A stretch of DNA of 51,032 bases from Beroe ovata (Eukaryota > Ctenophora > Nuda > Beroida > Beroidae): assembly GCA_946803715.1 (NCBI GenBank), contig CAMPET010000055.1, forward strand, positions 200,197 to 251,228, in the 5' to 3' direction. How positions within the stretch are numbered: the first letter of the stretch is position 1; each line of letters opens with the position of its first letter. This document shows, one piece after another, positions 36,501 to 49,100 of this stretch. The notes under the pieces are model-generated. The model saw only the letters and a program-made list of their open reading frames with translations, ran no database searches and was not told the DNA's origin. The position numbers and the translations under genes were made by a program.

Positions 36501-37550
36501 GGGCGTAACCCTCTGCACACGAGACCGCGTCAGCAGACACTGCGGGGAGTTACCATGGTTACCATATCTGTCAATTAGTTACCATGGTTACCAATTCATG
36601 AGCTAGACATTGAACACTCACTATCAAACGCTCAGTGACGCTAAACACTCACATCTGGAGACACTACTAAATTCTACTCACCGGTGACCAATGATTCGGG
36701 CTGCGTGGCTCCAGAGAGTGTCACTGAATCAACAAAGCTAGCAGCCATGCTAGGCGCACTGGAACACTCATCTGAAATGACATGTCTGATATATACTCAA
36801 CTCATTCCATCAATATACGAAACAGAAATGAGTGCTCGACATACAGTTATCTTCTGGTATGTGTAAACTATAAAGTTAACTATTCCTCCTATCCAACTAT
36901 TCTCAATCCCCTCCCCAGGGCCCTAATATTCCCGCCACCCTCCCCTTCCCCTTAGCTCCCTCCCCCGCGACCCCCTCACCGTGGCAGGTGGGACAGGAAT
37001 CTCCACACGAGTACTTATACTCCACTCCTCCAGCCCCATTGTCCCTCTTCACACACTCAAACGTGTACTCGTGGTCGTCTGCCACAGTTGCTGATATTCC
37101 TTTGTTAGCCTCACACGTCAACTCCGACTTGGTTACTGAGAGACATGTTGCTAAGAGATATGTCTTGCTATGGCATGTTTCGGTAACATGTTGCTATGCG
37201 CGTTGCTGAAATTGTCCCCAATTCTCATGGTATCATATCATGGTGGAACCCAATTTTCACGATCAATCAAACAACCAATCAATCAATCAATCAATCGATC
37301 AATTAGTTAATCAATCATATTACTCTGTGTTGATGTAAGAGCAGCTACCCCCTCAGTAATTGTCAGTGAGAGAATCCCATTGGCTGCTGCATCCACAATC
37401 TGACTAGCAGTGGGATTCGTGGGGCAGAGAGCTGAAATATTGACACTGTAAAAACTAAGAACTACTACGGGAAAATTCGGTTGCACTGAGAATGTGCCAG
37501 TTCTAAAATGAGATGAGTTAACAATAGAGATGAGTATACTGAGATTTCAC

Positions 37551-37583
<33 letters not shown>

Positions 37584-37746
37584 NACTCCGACTTGGTTAC
37601 TGAGAGACATGTTGCTAAGAGACATGTGTTGCTATGGCATGTTTCTGTAACATGTTGCTATGTGACATGTTACTATGCGCGTTGCTCATGCTGAAATTGT
37701 CCCCAATTCTCATGGCATCATATCATGGTGGAACCCAATTTTCACG

Positions 37747-37781
<35 letters not shown>

Positions 37782-40536
37782 GATCAATCAATTAATTAAT
37801 CAATCATATTACTCTGTGTTGATGTAAGAGCAGCTACCCCCTCAGCAATGGTCAGTGAGAGAATTCCGTTAGCTGCTGCATCCACAATCTGACTCGCAGT
37901 GGGATTCGTGGGGCAGAGAGCTGAAATATTGACACTGTCAAACAGGGGCAATATTCAGTCACACTGAGAATGTGCCAGTTCTAAAATGAGATGAGTTAAC
38001 AATGAGTATACAGAGAGTTCACAGCTCTCTCTCTCTCTCTCTCTCTCTTCTGGACTACTCACGGACACACATGGGACAGTCCTCCCCGGAACACGATAGC
38101 TTCCCAACATTTGCTCCTTCATCAACACTCGCTCCCTCACACTTGATGTTGTAACTATCGGGTCCCCCTGGATACAGGCTCTGTCCACTGGCACACTTCA
38201 CCTGGGATCAGGGGATTCGGAGCCAGGGTGAAATGGGCCATAAGCGTGATCCCGGGCAGATATAATGATAACTTGATGCGTACCCGCCGCATATTGTTAC
38301 AACTAATAACTATAGTCAGCTACAATACTGCCATGAGCCAAGCATCGGATACTCTAATGAGCCAAGACTCTTAGCTGTGTAAGAGAATGCTCAAGTGGAA
38401 CGAGGAGGAATTCTCTTACCCCGTCTCTACTCAGGGAGAATATTTCATCCTTCTTCATCTGTGGTATGAAGAGTTGCTCGAAGGCCGTGTTTTCATCAGC
38501 TGCGATGAAAGCTGAGACATCTGTTGGGTTGCTCGGACAGGTTGCTGTGGGGGTGACGGGAGAGTTTTTAGGTATTCATTGACACCAATAATCTGAGATT
38601 GACAACCTTGACACCATGTCTCTACTTGACACCGCTTGGTTTCCATGACACCACCTCTCTAGTCTGGCACTGCTCCTCTGCACCACACAGTCACTATGAC
38701 AACAACTGTCTGTACAACTTGGATACCATGGCACCACTACTAGGTTACCATGACTTACAGTAACAAGAGAGCGTGTTTCCAGGATTGTCCGTACTGTAGA
38801 CATGAAACTCGTTGGCCGATGGATCATCTCCCCCAGACGCCGAGCAGTAACCGTACACGTTGGATTCGGTTATACCATACCTGCGGGAAATCGATATTGT
38901 TCGGAAATGTTGTAATTAGACGATTGTGGAGAAGCTGCAAAAAAGTAGAGTGAATACGAAGAAATGGACAGAGTGTCTAGTAGAAAACTTTACAAAACTA
39001 GACGTAAATAACTCAGCTTCTGATTGGAGTTTTGGATTAAATTTTCAGGTGTAGTAGGTTTTGGGAGGAGGGTTTAGTGAACCTACTCGAAACTGTAGCC
39101 GTCATCACAGCGGAATCGGTAGAATACAGTGCTCGGATCAGAAGAGTCAAGGACTTGAGCGATGTTCATCTTCAGATCAGGGTCTCTGTCCCCACTTGCT
39201 CGTCTAAGTTGTGATATATCGTCATAGCAACCACCGATCCATATGACGTTGCTATAACAACCGAATAGCAACATTCAGGTGATATGATCAAAAAGGAGTA
39301 CATACGTGTTCTGCATAACGCGTAATTTGGTCGCTGACTGAGCCGGTACGGTGTCAACATCATGACAAATTGCATCAGAAGTACCTGAGGAAAGTGGTGT
39401 CAAGTGGATACCGCGTGTTGCTATTAGAAACGTGTGGTGTTGCTACGCAACCACTTACTTTCAACGCAGATAAGGGAGAGTGTGAGTTCAGGATCCTCGA
39501 TGATATCCTGACCCCATATCTTGTTGTTAGGATTGATAACAGAGAGAGTGTTGTAACCAACCAAGGTACTCGATTCGTCCATGCAGCCAAGATCTGAAAT
39601 ATCCGAGAATGGCACCATTAGGTCCTTTGAATTTAAGTCGAAAAACATTGGCACTTCCCAAACTAACCCAGGCTTGCTGATGATGAAAATGTTGACCAGC
39701 ACTCTTGCGTTCCAAACTCGGTCACTGAAACTTGAACCCAACACCCCAGTACGTCAGCTGGTTCCCCAGCCGATATAGCGTAGTTGGATGGGCTGTCACT
39801 GACTTGTGTCATGAACTTCTGTATATCTTCCTTATCTGATGAGCGGGAGAGATTTTAGTCAAATCATCATCAAATTTCTTGCGAGATTTTATCTGGCAGA
39901 TAAAATCAGGCAACAAACTTCAATCATAATTTTATTCAAGTGATTTTTCTATTTAAAGCGCCTAATTTCTTACAGCTATCAACAGAGACACACGCTGGCC
40001 AGTCTGCTTCAGCAGGGAGCAGAGTTGCTGTACCGTCATCAAGCGGAGTACATGTTAACACAACAACTGTGTTGCTTGGCAACGCTATGTTGTCACCACC
40101 TGGTAACAGTATGGGGTTGCTACGCGAAGCACGTGTATCCTGGTGTGTTGCCCTGCAACATGACATAGTTTTGATCGACGGATTTCTATGGCACTTCCAC
40201 TGTACTCACCAGCGAATATTGAGCCTGATTTACAGGTTATCGTGTACGTCTCATACAGACTGATAGTATTTGCATCGGGAGTTGCTTCCCTTTCGGCACT
40301 GGATAAACCCTCAGGGCGCCCACAAGTCTGCTGAGCTATGGGGGAAAGATAAGGTTATGATCGCAGGAGTCACATCTCATTTCGAGCACAAATAACGTTA
40401 AGATTCATTTTCTGATGACTTTTATATGAGACAACTTACTGTAAGCTAGTTGCGTTTCGACGTCGTTGTTTTGACCGTGTACAAGGTTGAAAATGCCAAC
40501 CACAAGGACTAGAAATGAAGGTATGCCATAGGACAT
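33521..40536 (-). CDS. secreted multi-module Cys-rich (CCP-like) protein, probably GPI-anchored
   Basis: Reconstructed as 24 exons with closing phases: 40440-40536, 40210-40335, 39974-40099, 39668-39835, 39459-39593, 39306-39384, 39087-39251, 38759-38880, 38420-38544, 38063-38201, 37813-37920, 36980-37135, 36682-36771, 36402-36539, 36090-36182, 35692-35838, 35470-35559, 35003-35149, 34723-34823, 34473-34599, 34221-34328, 34033-34122, 33784-33905 and 33521-33592; 956 codons before the final stop. The N-terminus is a signal peptide (SFLVLVVGIFNLVHG). The body repeats a two-exon module: a Ser/Thr-rich half starting with one Cys, then a half of the form C-x-G-Y...W-C-G...C...C-P-x-C (CPTCK, CPRCK, CPTCH, CPMC, CPIC). 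Both ends look sushi-like. The last exon encodes a polar NNSGHK followed by a hydrophobic run (WILLLLSCYIIIL) to the stop, typical of a GPI signal. Exon 35003-35149 contains an in-frame TAA (35049-35051, codon 735). The function is unknown; a cell-surface adhesion or recognition role is inference. Confidence 0.75.
35003..35149 (-). pseudogene. damaged module exon: in-frame stop within a short tandem expansion
   Basis: This exon has the expected length (147 bases, the same as its paralogue 35692-35838), good splice sites and closing phases. However, three copies of an AACAGTTGTAT-like unit replace the usual W-C-G...C segment, and one copy places TAA in frame at 35049-35051. The flanking VVCEEEFSVP and QCPICA remain in frame. 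It could be a natural nonsense allele, an assembly error in a short repeat, or hide an unusual splice (a 39-base excision would keep phase but has a poor donor). Confidence 0.55.
37121..38048. repeat. local duplication around an N join, with a whole exon copy
   Basis: 37121-37583 and 37585-38048 are diverged copies of each other, joined at an N (37584) next to a (CT)n tract. Exon 37813-37920 is present again at 37324-37431 with mostly synonymous differences, while only the first 15 bases of exon 36980-37135 recur at 37585-37599. Indels and substitutions of a few per cent suggest two haplotypes placed in tandem. Confidence 0.75.
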
Positions 40537-42780
40537 TATACGCAGCAGCTTGCTCTCAACTGGGTGAAATGGTGTTAATGAAATGTAATTAGGTAGTTGA
40601 CTGGTAATCGATTGGCTGGTAATCGATTGCACATGATAATGAGTTGGGGTTCAAATCTAAACTGAATTACCGAAAACCTCAACGAGAAATGGTTGTTATG
40701 ATGCGGGCATATGGGGGAGTAACAGCTATCACGTCACAATCCGGAACATTATTATTTTTATTTTCTCCGTATATTTCGCATTTATTCCACGTTGCTTGGT
40801 AACGACAGCGTAGTGTGTTAAACTTAATCAACTATAATCCTTAATTCATAGAAACTTCAATCATGTCTTCAAGTCTGAGGACCTAGGATCAATCTGCGAT
40901 ATCTTATCTTACTAAAATTTGTGAACTTTACGAGTTCAGTAAGTTATAGTAGTAGAAATTTCTTGAGGGATTTACTTGGATTATTCACTAAAATTTCTGA
41001 TGAAATAAACAGTTTATGCGGTTACAGTAATCACATATATTACATTGCATAATCCGCGTTTCTATGGTGACCAAACTCGTCACAAAGTTATGAAACGACT
41101 GGGATTATGAAACTGTAGTACAGGCTTCCAAACGAACACGGAATACTGCCACGAAAGAAGAATACTGCCACGAAAGAAGAATACTGCCACGAAAGAAGAA
41201 CGCATCTACTCAAATCAATGGATGAGTCTCAAAGCTACTAAGGTCACCCAAAAGACAGAAAGCAGTTTTTAGGAGTGCCGATGATAAAACTAGTTATAGA
41301 ACTTGCGGTCTCAAGGCCAGTAAACTTGACATATGCTGCAACATAAAACCCGAATAACTCAAAACACATCATCTCGGCTTGAGAAAATTGCTACTCTAGG
41401 TGGTACTAATTACAAGATCCTACTAACTCTGGTGTGCTGTAAAATCTCGATTGAGCGCAGAATGTTCCAAAAGATAACCAAAAGATATCAAACTAAGTTC
41501 CTTAAATCATAATTGGGAGTAATAATGTCTCTGGGTCTGCTGATTTTGCAATCGAATTTACGATTTCGAATTAAGGAAGTGTCATTATGAAGTCCTGTAA
41601 TCGAGCGAAAGAACAGAGTTTTATGCCGTAATCACGTCTTTTTCTAACGATAATAGTCGATTTAAACTAAAGCGAAAGGAATTTGTAGAAGTAAGATACA
41701 GCTACATGGGACCTTTTGCTCCGAGACATCCTGGATTACAATTGANGAGTAGAATAGGGGCGCGCAACGTGTGCACATGACTTTGCAATCGAATTTACGA
41801 TTTCGAATTAAGGAAGTGCCATTATGAAGTCCTGTAATAGAGCGAAAGAACAGAGTTTTATGCCGTAATCACGTCTTTTTCTAACGATAATAGTCGATTT
41901 AGACTAAAGCGAAGGGAATTTGTAGAAGCCAAAGTTACAGCTACATGTGACCTTTTGCTCCGAGACATCCTGGATTACAATTGAATCTGAATTACAATAA
42001 TCTATTGCAATTACGCAAATCAAGTGCAAATCAAGCAAATTAGGGAATAAATTAGGGAACATTGTAACTGATAAGTTGTAGTGTGGGGGAAATACACAAT
42101 CACATACTCCCACGACTTAAAATATGGCACCCAACTATACAGCTGTAACCATGACAACACATATGTTGAGTGATAAGTCCCAATATATATATATGAGGGA
42201 CCTAGTTACAACCAGTAATCAATAGCACTTCAACACTAATCATGTTCGCAGGGTGATTTTGTTGTATCATGATTCATGAGGAGCTAATTCAAACGTGTGT
42301 TTTTATCCTCTCGGCCTCATTGGAAAGATTATCTCGTGAAAGGATGGACTTTGGAACACGACGACTTGAACATGATTATTCGGAATATGAAGTTAACTCG
42401 GTACACGGACTGAAGTTGGGAAATGGAATCAGTTCTATACTCTTATAGGAATGAGATGTTAGGAACCTCCGATCGGAAGGAACCAAACTCCAGGTCATCT
42501 GGATTCATTACATAGACTGGGCATTGGTATGCCAAACTTCACGACAATATGTGATAGTGATGAAATCCGCAGATTCGACCATCGGGACTCAAAGACTGTC
42601 GCCTTAATTACGAGAAATAGTCATGGAACATAGACATATAGTAATTGCATAGCCAATAAAACCTTTTATGCAAATAATGAAATAGGAAAGCTCTTGTAAT
42701 GTCCCAGGCCATTGATTACACACATTGAAGTACACAATATCTGACTATCTGAGATTGAAGTGGAATTGTGACTGATTCCT
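40537..42780. other. intergenic stretch upstream of the GPI-anchored protein gene
   Basis: No exon was recognised on either strand. It contains three copies of a 19-base unit (ACTGCCACGAAAGAAGAAT) near 41143-41200 and a duplicated block around an N at 41746 (41545-41745 versus about 41780-41985). The right-hand copy is preceded by the 32-base GC-rich block shared with 27091-27122. A promoter for the minus-strand gene starting at 40536 should lie just to the right of 40536, but I see no clear core element. Confidence 0.6.
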
Positions 42781-44360
42781 CAGAGAGTTAGCTCAAAAAT
42801 TCCAGAAGATTCGAATTCTACGGTGAAAAATAGGCCGGAAACACTTATTTTCATTTTTTGCCATTTTTCGGTATCCGTGTATCCCATTGATTTTCGCGTT
42901 TTTGAAGTGAATGCTTCTCACAGGTTTGAAATCGTCATTTGGGCGTGGTCTCACGGCGAGAATGAACTCAACATGATCGTTAAAAGGGTTGATACTCGTA
43001 GTCTGATAGTAGGAGAGATGATTTGACGGAGAATCAGTGTCCTAAGTGCCTAAGAGTCTTCAATAGAGACTCTCAAAAACGGAGTAGAAAAGTGTGGGAT
43101 CATTCACTTCACATTCTACCGATACTGACATCAGAAATTCAACGAAAATTTTTTGACCAATTTTCGCGCAAATACCATCGATTCCCATGTATTTTTGGAC
43201 GCTGAATCGATTGTCGATCGAATTTTTGGCCTATCTCGCTTCCCAGATGAGCTTTCGGACACGTGACTTAGAGCCTCAAAGCTGAGAAGAAATTGGAATT
43301 TTCAGTGATTTCCCGATGAGCTAGCTCGAAAAGGACCTCGGATTCGGAATCTACGTCAAAAACTAGGCCAGAAACACTTATTTTTGGCATGCGTCCTGAA
43401 AAAATGTCTTCGGCCGTTTTTTGGTATAAGTGTGTCCCATTGATTTTCGCGTTTTTGAAGTGAATGCTTCCCACAGGTTTGAAATCGTCATTTGGGCGTG
43501 GTCTCACGGCGAGAATGAACTCAACATGATCGTTGAAAGGGTTGATACTCGTAGTCTGATAGTAGGAGAGATGATTTGACGGAAAATCAGTGTCCTAATT
43601 GCCTGTTAAGTCTTCAATAGAGACTCTCAAAAACGGAGTAGAAAAGTGTGAGATCATTCACTTCACTTTCTGCCGATACTGACATCAGAAATTCAACGAA
43701 AATTTTTTGTCCAATTTTCGCGTAAATACCATCGATTCCCATGTATTTTTGGACGCTGAATCGATTGCCGATCGAATTTTGGGCCTATCTCGCTTCCCAG
43801 ATGAGCTTTCGGAAATGTGACTTAGAGCCTCACAGCTGAGAAGAAATTGGAATTTTCAGTGCTTTCCCGATGAGTAAGCTCGAAAATGACCTCGGATTCG
43901 AATTCTGCGTCAAAAACTGGGCCAGAAACACTTATTTTCAGTTTTCTTCCTGAAAAAATATTTTTTGGTAAAAGTGTGTCCCATTGATTTTCGCGTTTTT
44001 GAAGTGAATGCTTCCCACAGGTTTGAAATCGTCATTTGGGCGTGGTCTCACGGCGAGAATGAACTCAACATGATCGTTAAAAGGGTTGATACTCGTAGTC
44101 TGATAGTAGGAGAGATGATTTGACGGAAAATCAGTGTCCTAAGTGCCTGTTAAGTCTTCAATAGAAACTCTCAAAAACGAAGCAGAAAAGTGTGGGATCA
44201 TTCACTTCACTTTCTACCGATACTGACATCAGTGGTCAGAAATTCAACGAAAATTTTTTGTCCAATTTTCGCGCAAGTACCATCGATTTCTATGCATTTT
44301 TGGACCCTGAATAGATCCCTGAACGTATTTCGGACCTATCTCGCTTCCCTGAGGCGTTAT
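42781..44360. repeat. 544-base satellite, block 2
   Basis: About three units in the same orientation as block 1. Unit marks fall at 43061, 43615 and 44159 (periods 554 and 544). The first unit is truncated on the left and the last decays near 44360. Sequence divergence among units is greater than in the homogenised part of block 1, as expected for a small old block or an array edge. There is no N at either side, so both junctions are readable. Confidence 0.93.
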
Positions 44361-46159
44361 CCGTAACGTGACATTCATAACTTGATATTCATCTATCCCG
44401 TGTTAGCTAGTACATGATATCTGGGAACAATTACTATCGTGTGCAGCGAGTTTCACTGAGCAAAGAGTCCGAATCACGAAGTTGCTGCCAACTGCCCTCC
44501 TACGAATATTCAGAAACTGACAAATCAGAACTCTTCGAAAAGAGGTACGCGCGGCTATCCTACTGAATCCGGAGCCGGTTATGGAGCGGACCAAAATATT
44601 GAAAAACGGTTTCCTAGGTGACGCAAAAATAGCACTGGGTTCACCTGAACGTCACAGGTAAAAACTTCGTTCCGCCAATCTGTTACTATGACAACCAATT
44701 TGTAAGTTAGCAGTCAACGCACTTTACTGAGTGGGTCTTTATGATGATAATTTGTGTGTGACGATTGTAATCGTTTCAGTGCTTCGTTCAGAGCTCAGGT
44801 TCAACGAAATAATCGCGGTAAAATGAACATAATCGATTTGGTGGCACTCGCTGAGAGAAAAAAAACAAAAGTATGCCCCAACCGGCAACCGACTTTGAAC
44901 TTTTGCGACTTGGAATTGGTCCACCTACTACGACAACTAAATGCATGTATTCAAAGAAAGTTATTAATGAAGACAGTTCATCAATGGATTACCCACACAC
45001 ACGACGTTGTCAACAGGAAAATGGGTGTTTATACTGCTGCCTCAGGGCTAAAATGTCAGGGGTAAAGTAAGGGTCTCCCATTAAACCATACAATCAAAAT
45101 TCATGGTGTAAAAATGACGAACATTCGCTACACACACGTAACATCGGTTTCTAGATCGTATGATATGATTCATATCGCACGAGATCACCAGTTCATTACA
45201 CAAACACGGACAGTTGACCATGTCAGTGAACCTGGATAGCTAATTAACGGACATGTTAATTAACCCTGTGCGATTAAAGACGCACACACTGATACCAGGC
45301 AGGAGTAGTGGAAGCGTGGAGGGTGAAACACACTCTCTCACACACTAATATCTGTTCACCAGCTACCCCCCGTCAAAATATCACTTCATAAAGTGACTAT
45401 ATTACACTTTTTATTAGGGTCATGGCAGGGCGCCAGACCACGTGATCACTTACCTGGGCTCTGATTGGCTGAGAGAAGCGAAGGCTGCTTTTCATTGGTC
45501 GGAATTGGATGTCAGAAGCAGGAGTTTTTATTGGTCCCCATATGACAGCTGTAGAGCTATCATAATATGAGGGAACTCATACACACATGCGAGTTACAAT
45601 GGGTAACACACTTTGAGCCTGGGCCACATGATTAGAATAGCGGTCTCATGAAATTGCGCAACCGAACTTTGCAATTTCTGGCGATCTTCTTGGGACCGAT
45701 TAATCCTTTTTTGAAAGAGACGTCATACTTTGGAGCTTTTCCCAAAATAAGTTTTTTATGAGAAAGTGGGGAGGAAGGTAAAGGCATGGGTAATAACTAA
45801 GAACTAAAACATGAATTGTATTAACATTAATATGGAATTAATAAGCGATGCCATGCGGCAAGTCTATGAGGCTCGAGGCAGTGTTCTTGTCACTTGTGCA
45901 CTTTCACAGGTCTCTAACCACTTCGTCCAGTATAACTCTATACTCCGGTATTAGAGTTGTCGAATTGAGAGTCCACGATGTTTGGGTAATGTCAAAATAC
46001 TCACTAATCTAGATCGTATGGTCACAGATTGCGAATTCAAACTTTTCATTCTAGTTCTTTGGTCTTCTCAAAATATTCCTGCTCTGTAATTTCACCTGAG
46101 CGCAAATTAGTGAAAACACCACAACACTGAAAAACTAAACTACTTATCCTAAACAGCTA
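44361..46159. other. 3' flank of the BRPF gene, one weak small-ORF candidate
   Basis: No confident gene. On the plus strand two overlapping frames are open: one from an ATG at 44823 to a stop at 45065 (start MNIIDLVALAERKK) and one from an ATG at 44873 to 45070 (Cys-rich end NGCLYCCLRAKMSGVK). An eight-A run just before the second ATG, and a donor-like AAAA|GTATGC there, could connect or separate them. No family was recognised. Confidence 0.35.
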
Positions 46160-49100
46160 TCACGAACCGTTTACTAGTTCCAGATGCAATGAAGCTCGTT
46201 TGAAAGCGGCAGACACGCTTTTCCGGGCGGCATTCTTCTTACACTCTGCCACCTTCGCTTCGTCCAGTTCAGTGTCGCTTCCGAGCAACTGTAGCTTCCG
46301 ATGGGGTAACCATTGCCTGCGATCAGCGTCAAATCACCGTCAAAGTCGTGATTGGAATTACAATAGACATCTTATCATTTATTTTCAAAAAAATTTTACG
46401 TCAATTTGAGAACTTATTCTGACCATGTGCGTCGAGCATCAAAGAAAAGCACGAGGAAAGTATTTGGCTTGTTTGATCTCTGTTTCAGAACCTCGGGAGG
46501 GGGGACTGGTATGGGTATACCGCAGTGAGTGAACCCTGGTTCTGTAGTCGGGTCTATTATCTACAATGAGGGGGAGAGGGGATGAAGCAATAGATGGGAG
46601 AAATCGGGTGTCATGGATTTGAAGAGCTCACTTTCACCATATTATACTACAACATCGTGATCAGATTACTATGATGGGTCGTGATTACACACCATTGCAG
46701 GATAGGCTGGGTATCCAGCACACTTTGCCCAAACCAAGTCAAGTGGTTTCAGCGTGGTCACCTGAAATCAATCGGCCGTCTAATTAATGAAGCGCAAAGA
46801 CACTTTTCATGGAACGCGCGAAGATTGGTTTCCTAGCGCGCAGTATATCGAGCCGCGCGCGCGACGCGCGCGCTCAACCGATATGTTTGAGGGTCTTTTT
46901 TGTTTTTGGAGTACTTCGCGCCTTACGTCTATCAAATTATCACAATGTGACAGTCCCAAAGTCACATAATGTTGCTCAACAAAAACATGGGAATGCCGTA
47001 CCAAGCCATCGTCAGAGAGTGTGTCGTCACAGGCTGATGACGCTGATCTGCTACCTGATTAGAGGGATTGGAATTTTGAAATATAGGATTCGGGATTGTT
47101 TTATTCTCTGAGATTGGAAGATAATTCTTGCAATCCTAAAATAACCGAAATCCCGATCAACGCACTAGGATATTGCTTCCTCGTGCCACTAGGACCAGAT
47201 TTATCTGTTTCCGGTGTATCTGTCCGCTTTCTCTTCCGGCTACTCTGCGGACTCTCATCCGGCAAATCCAATTGCCGGGGTTTAGGGGTGCGAGAGGAGG
47301 TACGCACCGTTACCGGTGTCTTGTTGGGTGCGCCAGGGGGTGCGTCAGAGTCGGGCGAGGAGTTGTCATCAGATTCAGACGCAGAGGGGGCTGGGAAATG
47401 GCGGAATCAGCGTTTCGACCTGCTCCCAGGGGACTAAATTTGGACTGAAAACTACAGAAGTTATTCGATCATGGGAATGATCTTACTTACAAGTTGAACT
47501 GTCGTATTCCTCTGTCAATCTCTCTGGTTCTCTGTTCCTGCGTTGCTGTACGAACCAACTGTATATCAGTTCTCTGTTTGTATTCGTTAGCGAACATCTG
47601 GAACATCATTGAGTCTGATTAAATCTTGTCCAAATTTGGACGATTATCTTGGTTGAAAGGAAAACATCATGAATTTTACTGTCATGAATCAGACAAACTT
47701 GTTATTAAGAAAGTCTGATAGTTGTCCTCCATCCATACAAATATCACTCCCCATTTTTCGTTCTGATATGTTATGACGCTTCAGGAATCGCAGGATTTTC
47801 TTACCAAGCGCTTCTTGATTCGTTTGTAACATACCACTGATCTGAAGTATCGGAAAATAAGAAAAGAGACGCTAATCAACACTCAACAGAGAGTTCAACA
47901 AATTATAACTATTCGTCTCTTAACCTCCTTTTCGATTTCGTCATGCATCTGTGTTCGCTTTCTTCTAACAGTAGAACTACCCTGGCCTGACGGACCTAGA
48001 GAAGAAAAAGTGTCAGGTTCCACACGTTGTGAATGGAGAACAAGCAGAGTTGAATATTTGTAAGGGAAGTCATTAAAGGTTGTTTTTGGAGACATAAACA
48101 AACGATGTAACAAATCATGAGTTCTGAACTTTTGGAAGTTACAACTCTACTCCAAACCTGGCTCATCCGAAGCAGGCGTCAGTGGGTCAGACATCTTTCC
48201 GCCTGATCTGAAGTAATCACTGATTTTACTTTGTTTCACAACACCAGGCGATTTCTTGATCACAACCGCTGCGACAGCGGCTGATGACAGCAATGTGGTC
48301 TTATCAGCCACATTGCTGTCCGTGACGCTTTCTTCTGGCTCTGACTTGGCGGCTGCGAGTATGGAACAGTTAGAACTATACTAGGTATAGCACTGGACAT
48401 TGACTTATTCACAACATGTCGCATGTATTGACTGGTGTCCAAACCAATGGAAACAAGTGCAGTTTTGGAGTTGGAACTTACTTTCTGCGGATGAAGCTGA
48501 ATCTGCAGTGCTCAACTGCTCCTCTTCATTCATACGCTGCTTGATCTTCCTCACTTCTCGTCTCAACTAAATACAAGGGATAAAATGAGACTTCAGACAG
48601 ATAACTCCAGCTCTTTGTTTGAGATGTGATCAATTCAAGCTATCATCGTAACCTGTTTTAGTTTCGACTTCCGTGTACTCCAATTAGCGATAGCCTTCGC
48701 TTCCTCCATCTTGTTTTTAACGTCTATCATCTGCTCATCCAGGCTCTTATCTTGCTGCTGAATAAGGAGCAGAGTTTCGTAGTCAATGGGCGTGTTTTCA
48801 ACCGTCTGCTTGCATCTGGGAATGATGTTGGTAAGAGCTGCCAGTAACACAATACCTATCGCACAGAAAAGTGGGGAGAGGGCTTTTCGATTGCACCCTC
48901 GAGAAATGAGACCTCGAGTAATCTGGATGCCACACACAACTAACCTATTCAATATCGTTCTCGCTCCCTCCCTGAACTTCTCTGCGTAGCGGTAGTAAGC
49001 AGAACCAGTCTCGTTGAACAGCATACAGTTGGATACTATCAGCATGAAATCCGACTTGAACTCATCGAATGAGGTGTAGTCCATGTTGTCCACTTTTGTT

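Noticed and set aside
37324-37431. Second copy of a Cys-module exon as a true tandem exon
   Set aside because: Including it would keep phase only if followed by the matching second-half exon, of which just 15 bases exist next to the N; haplotype duplication explains it better.
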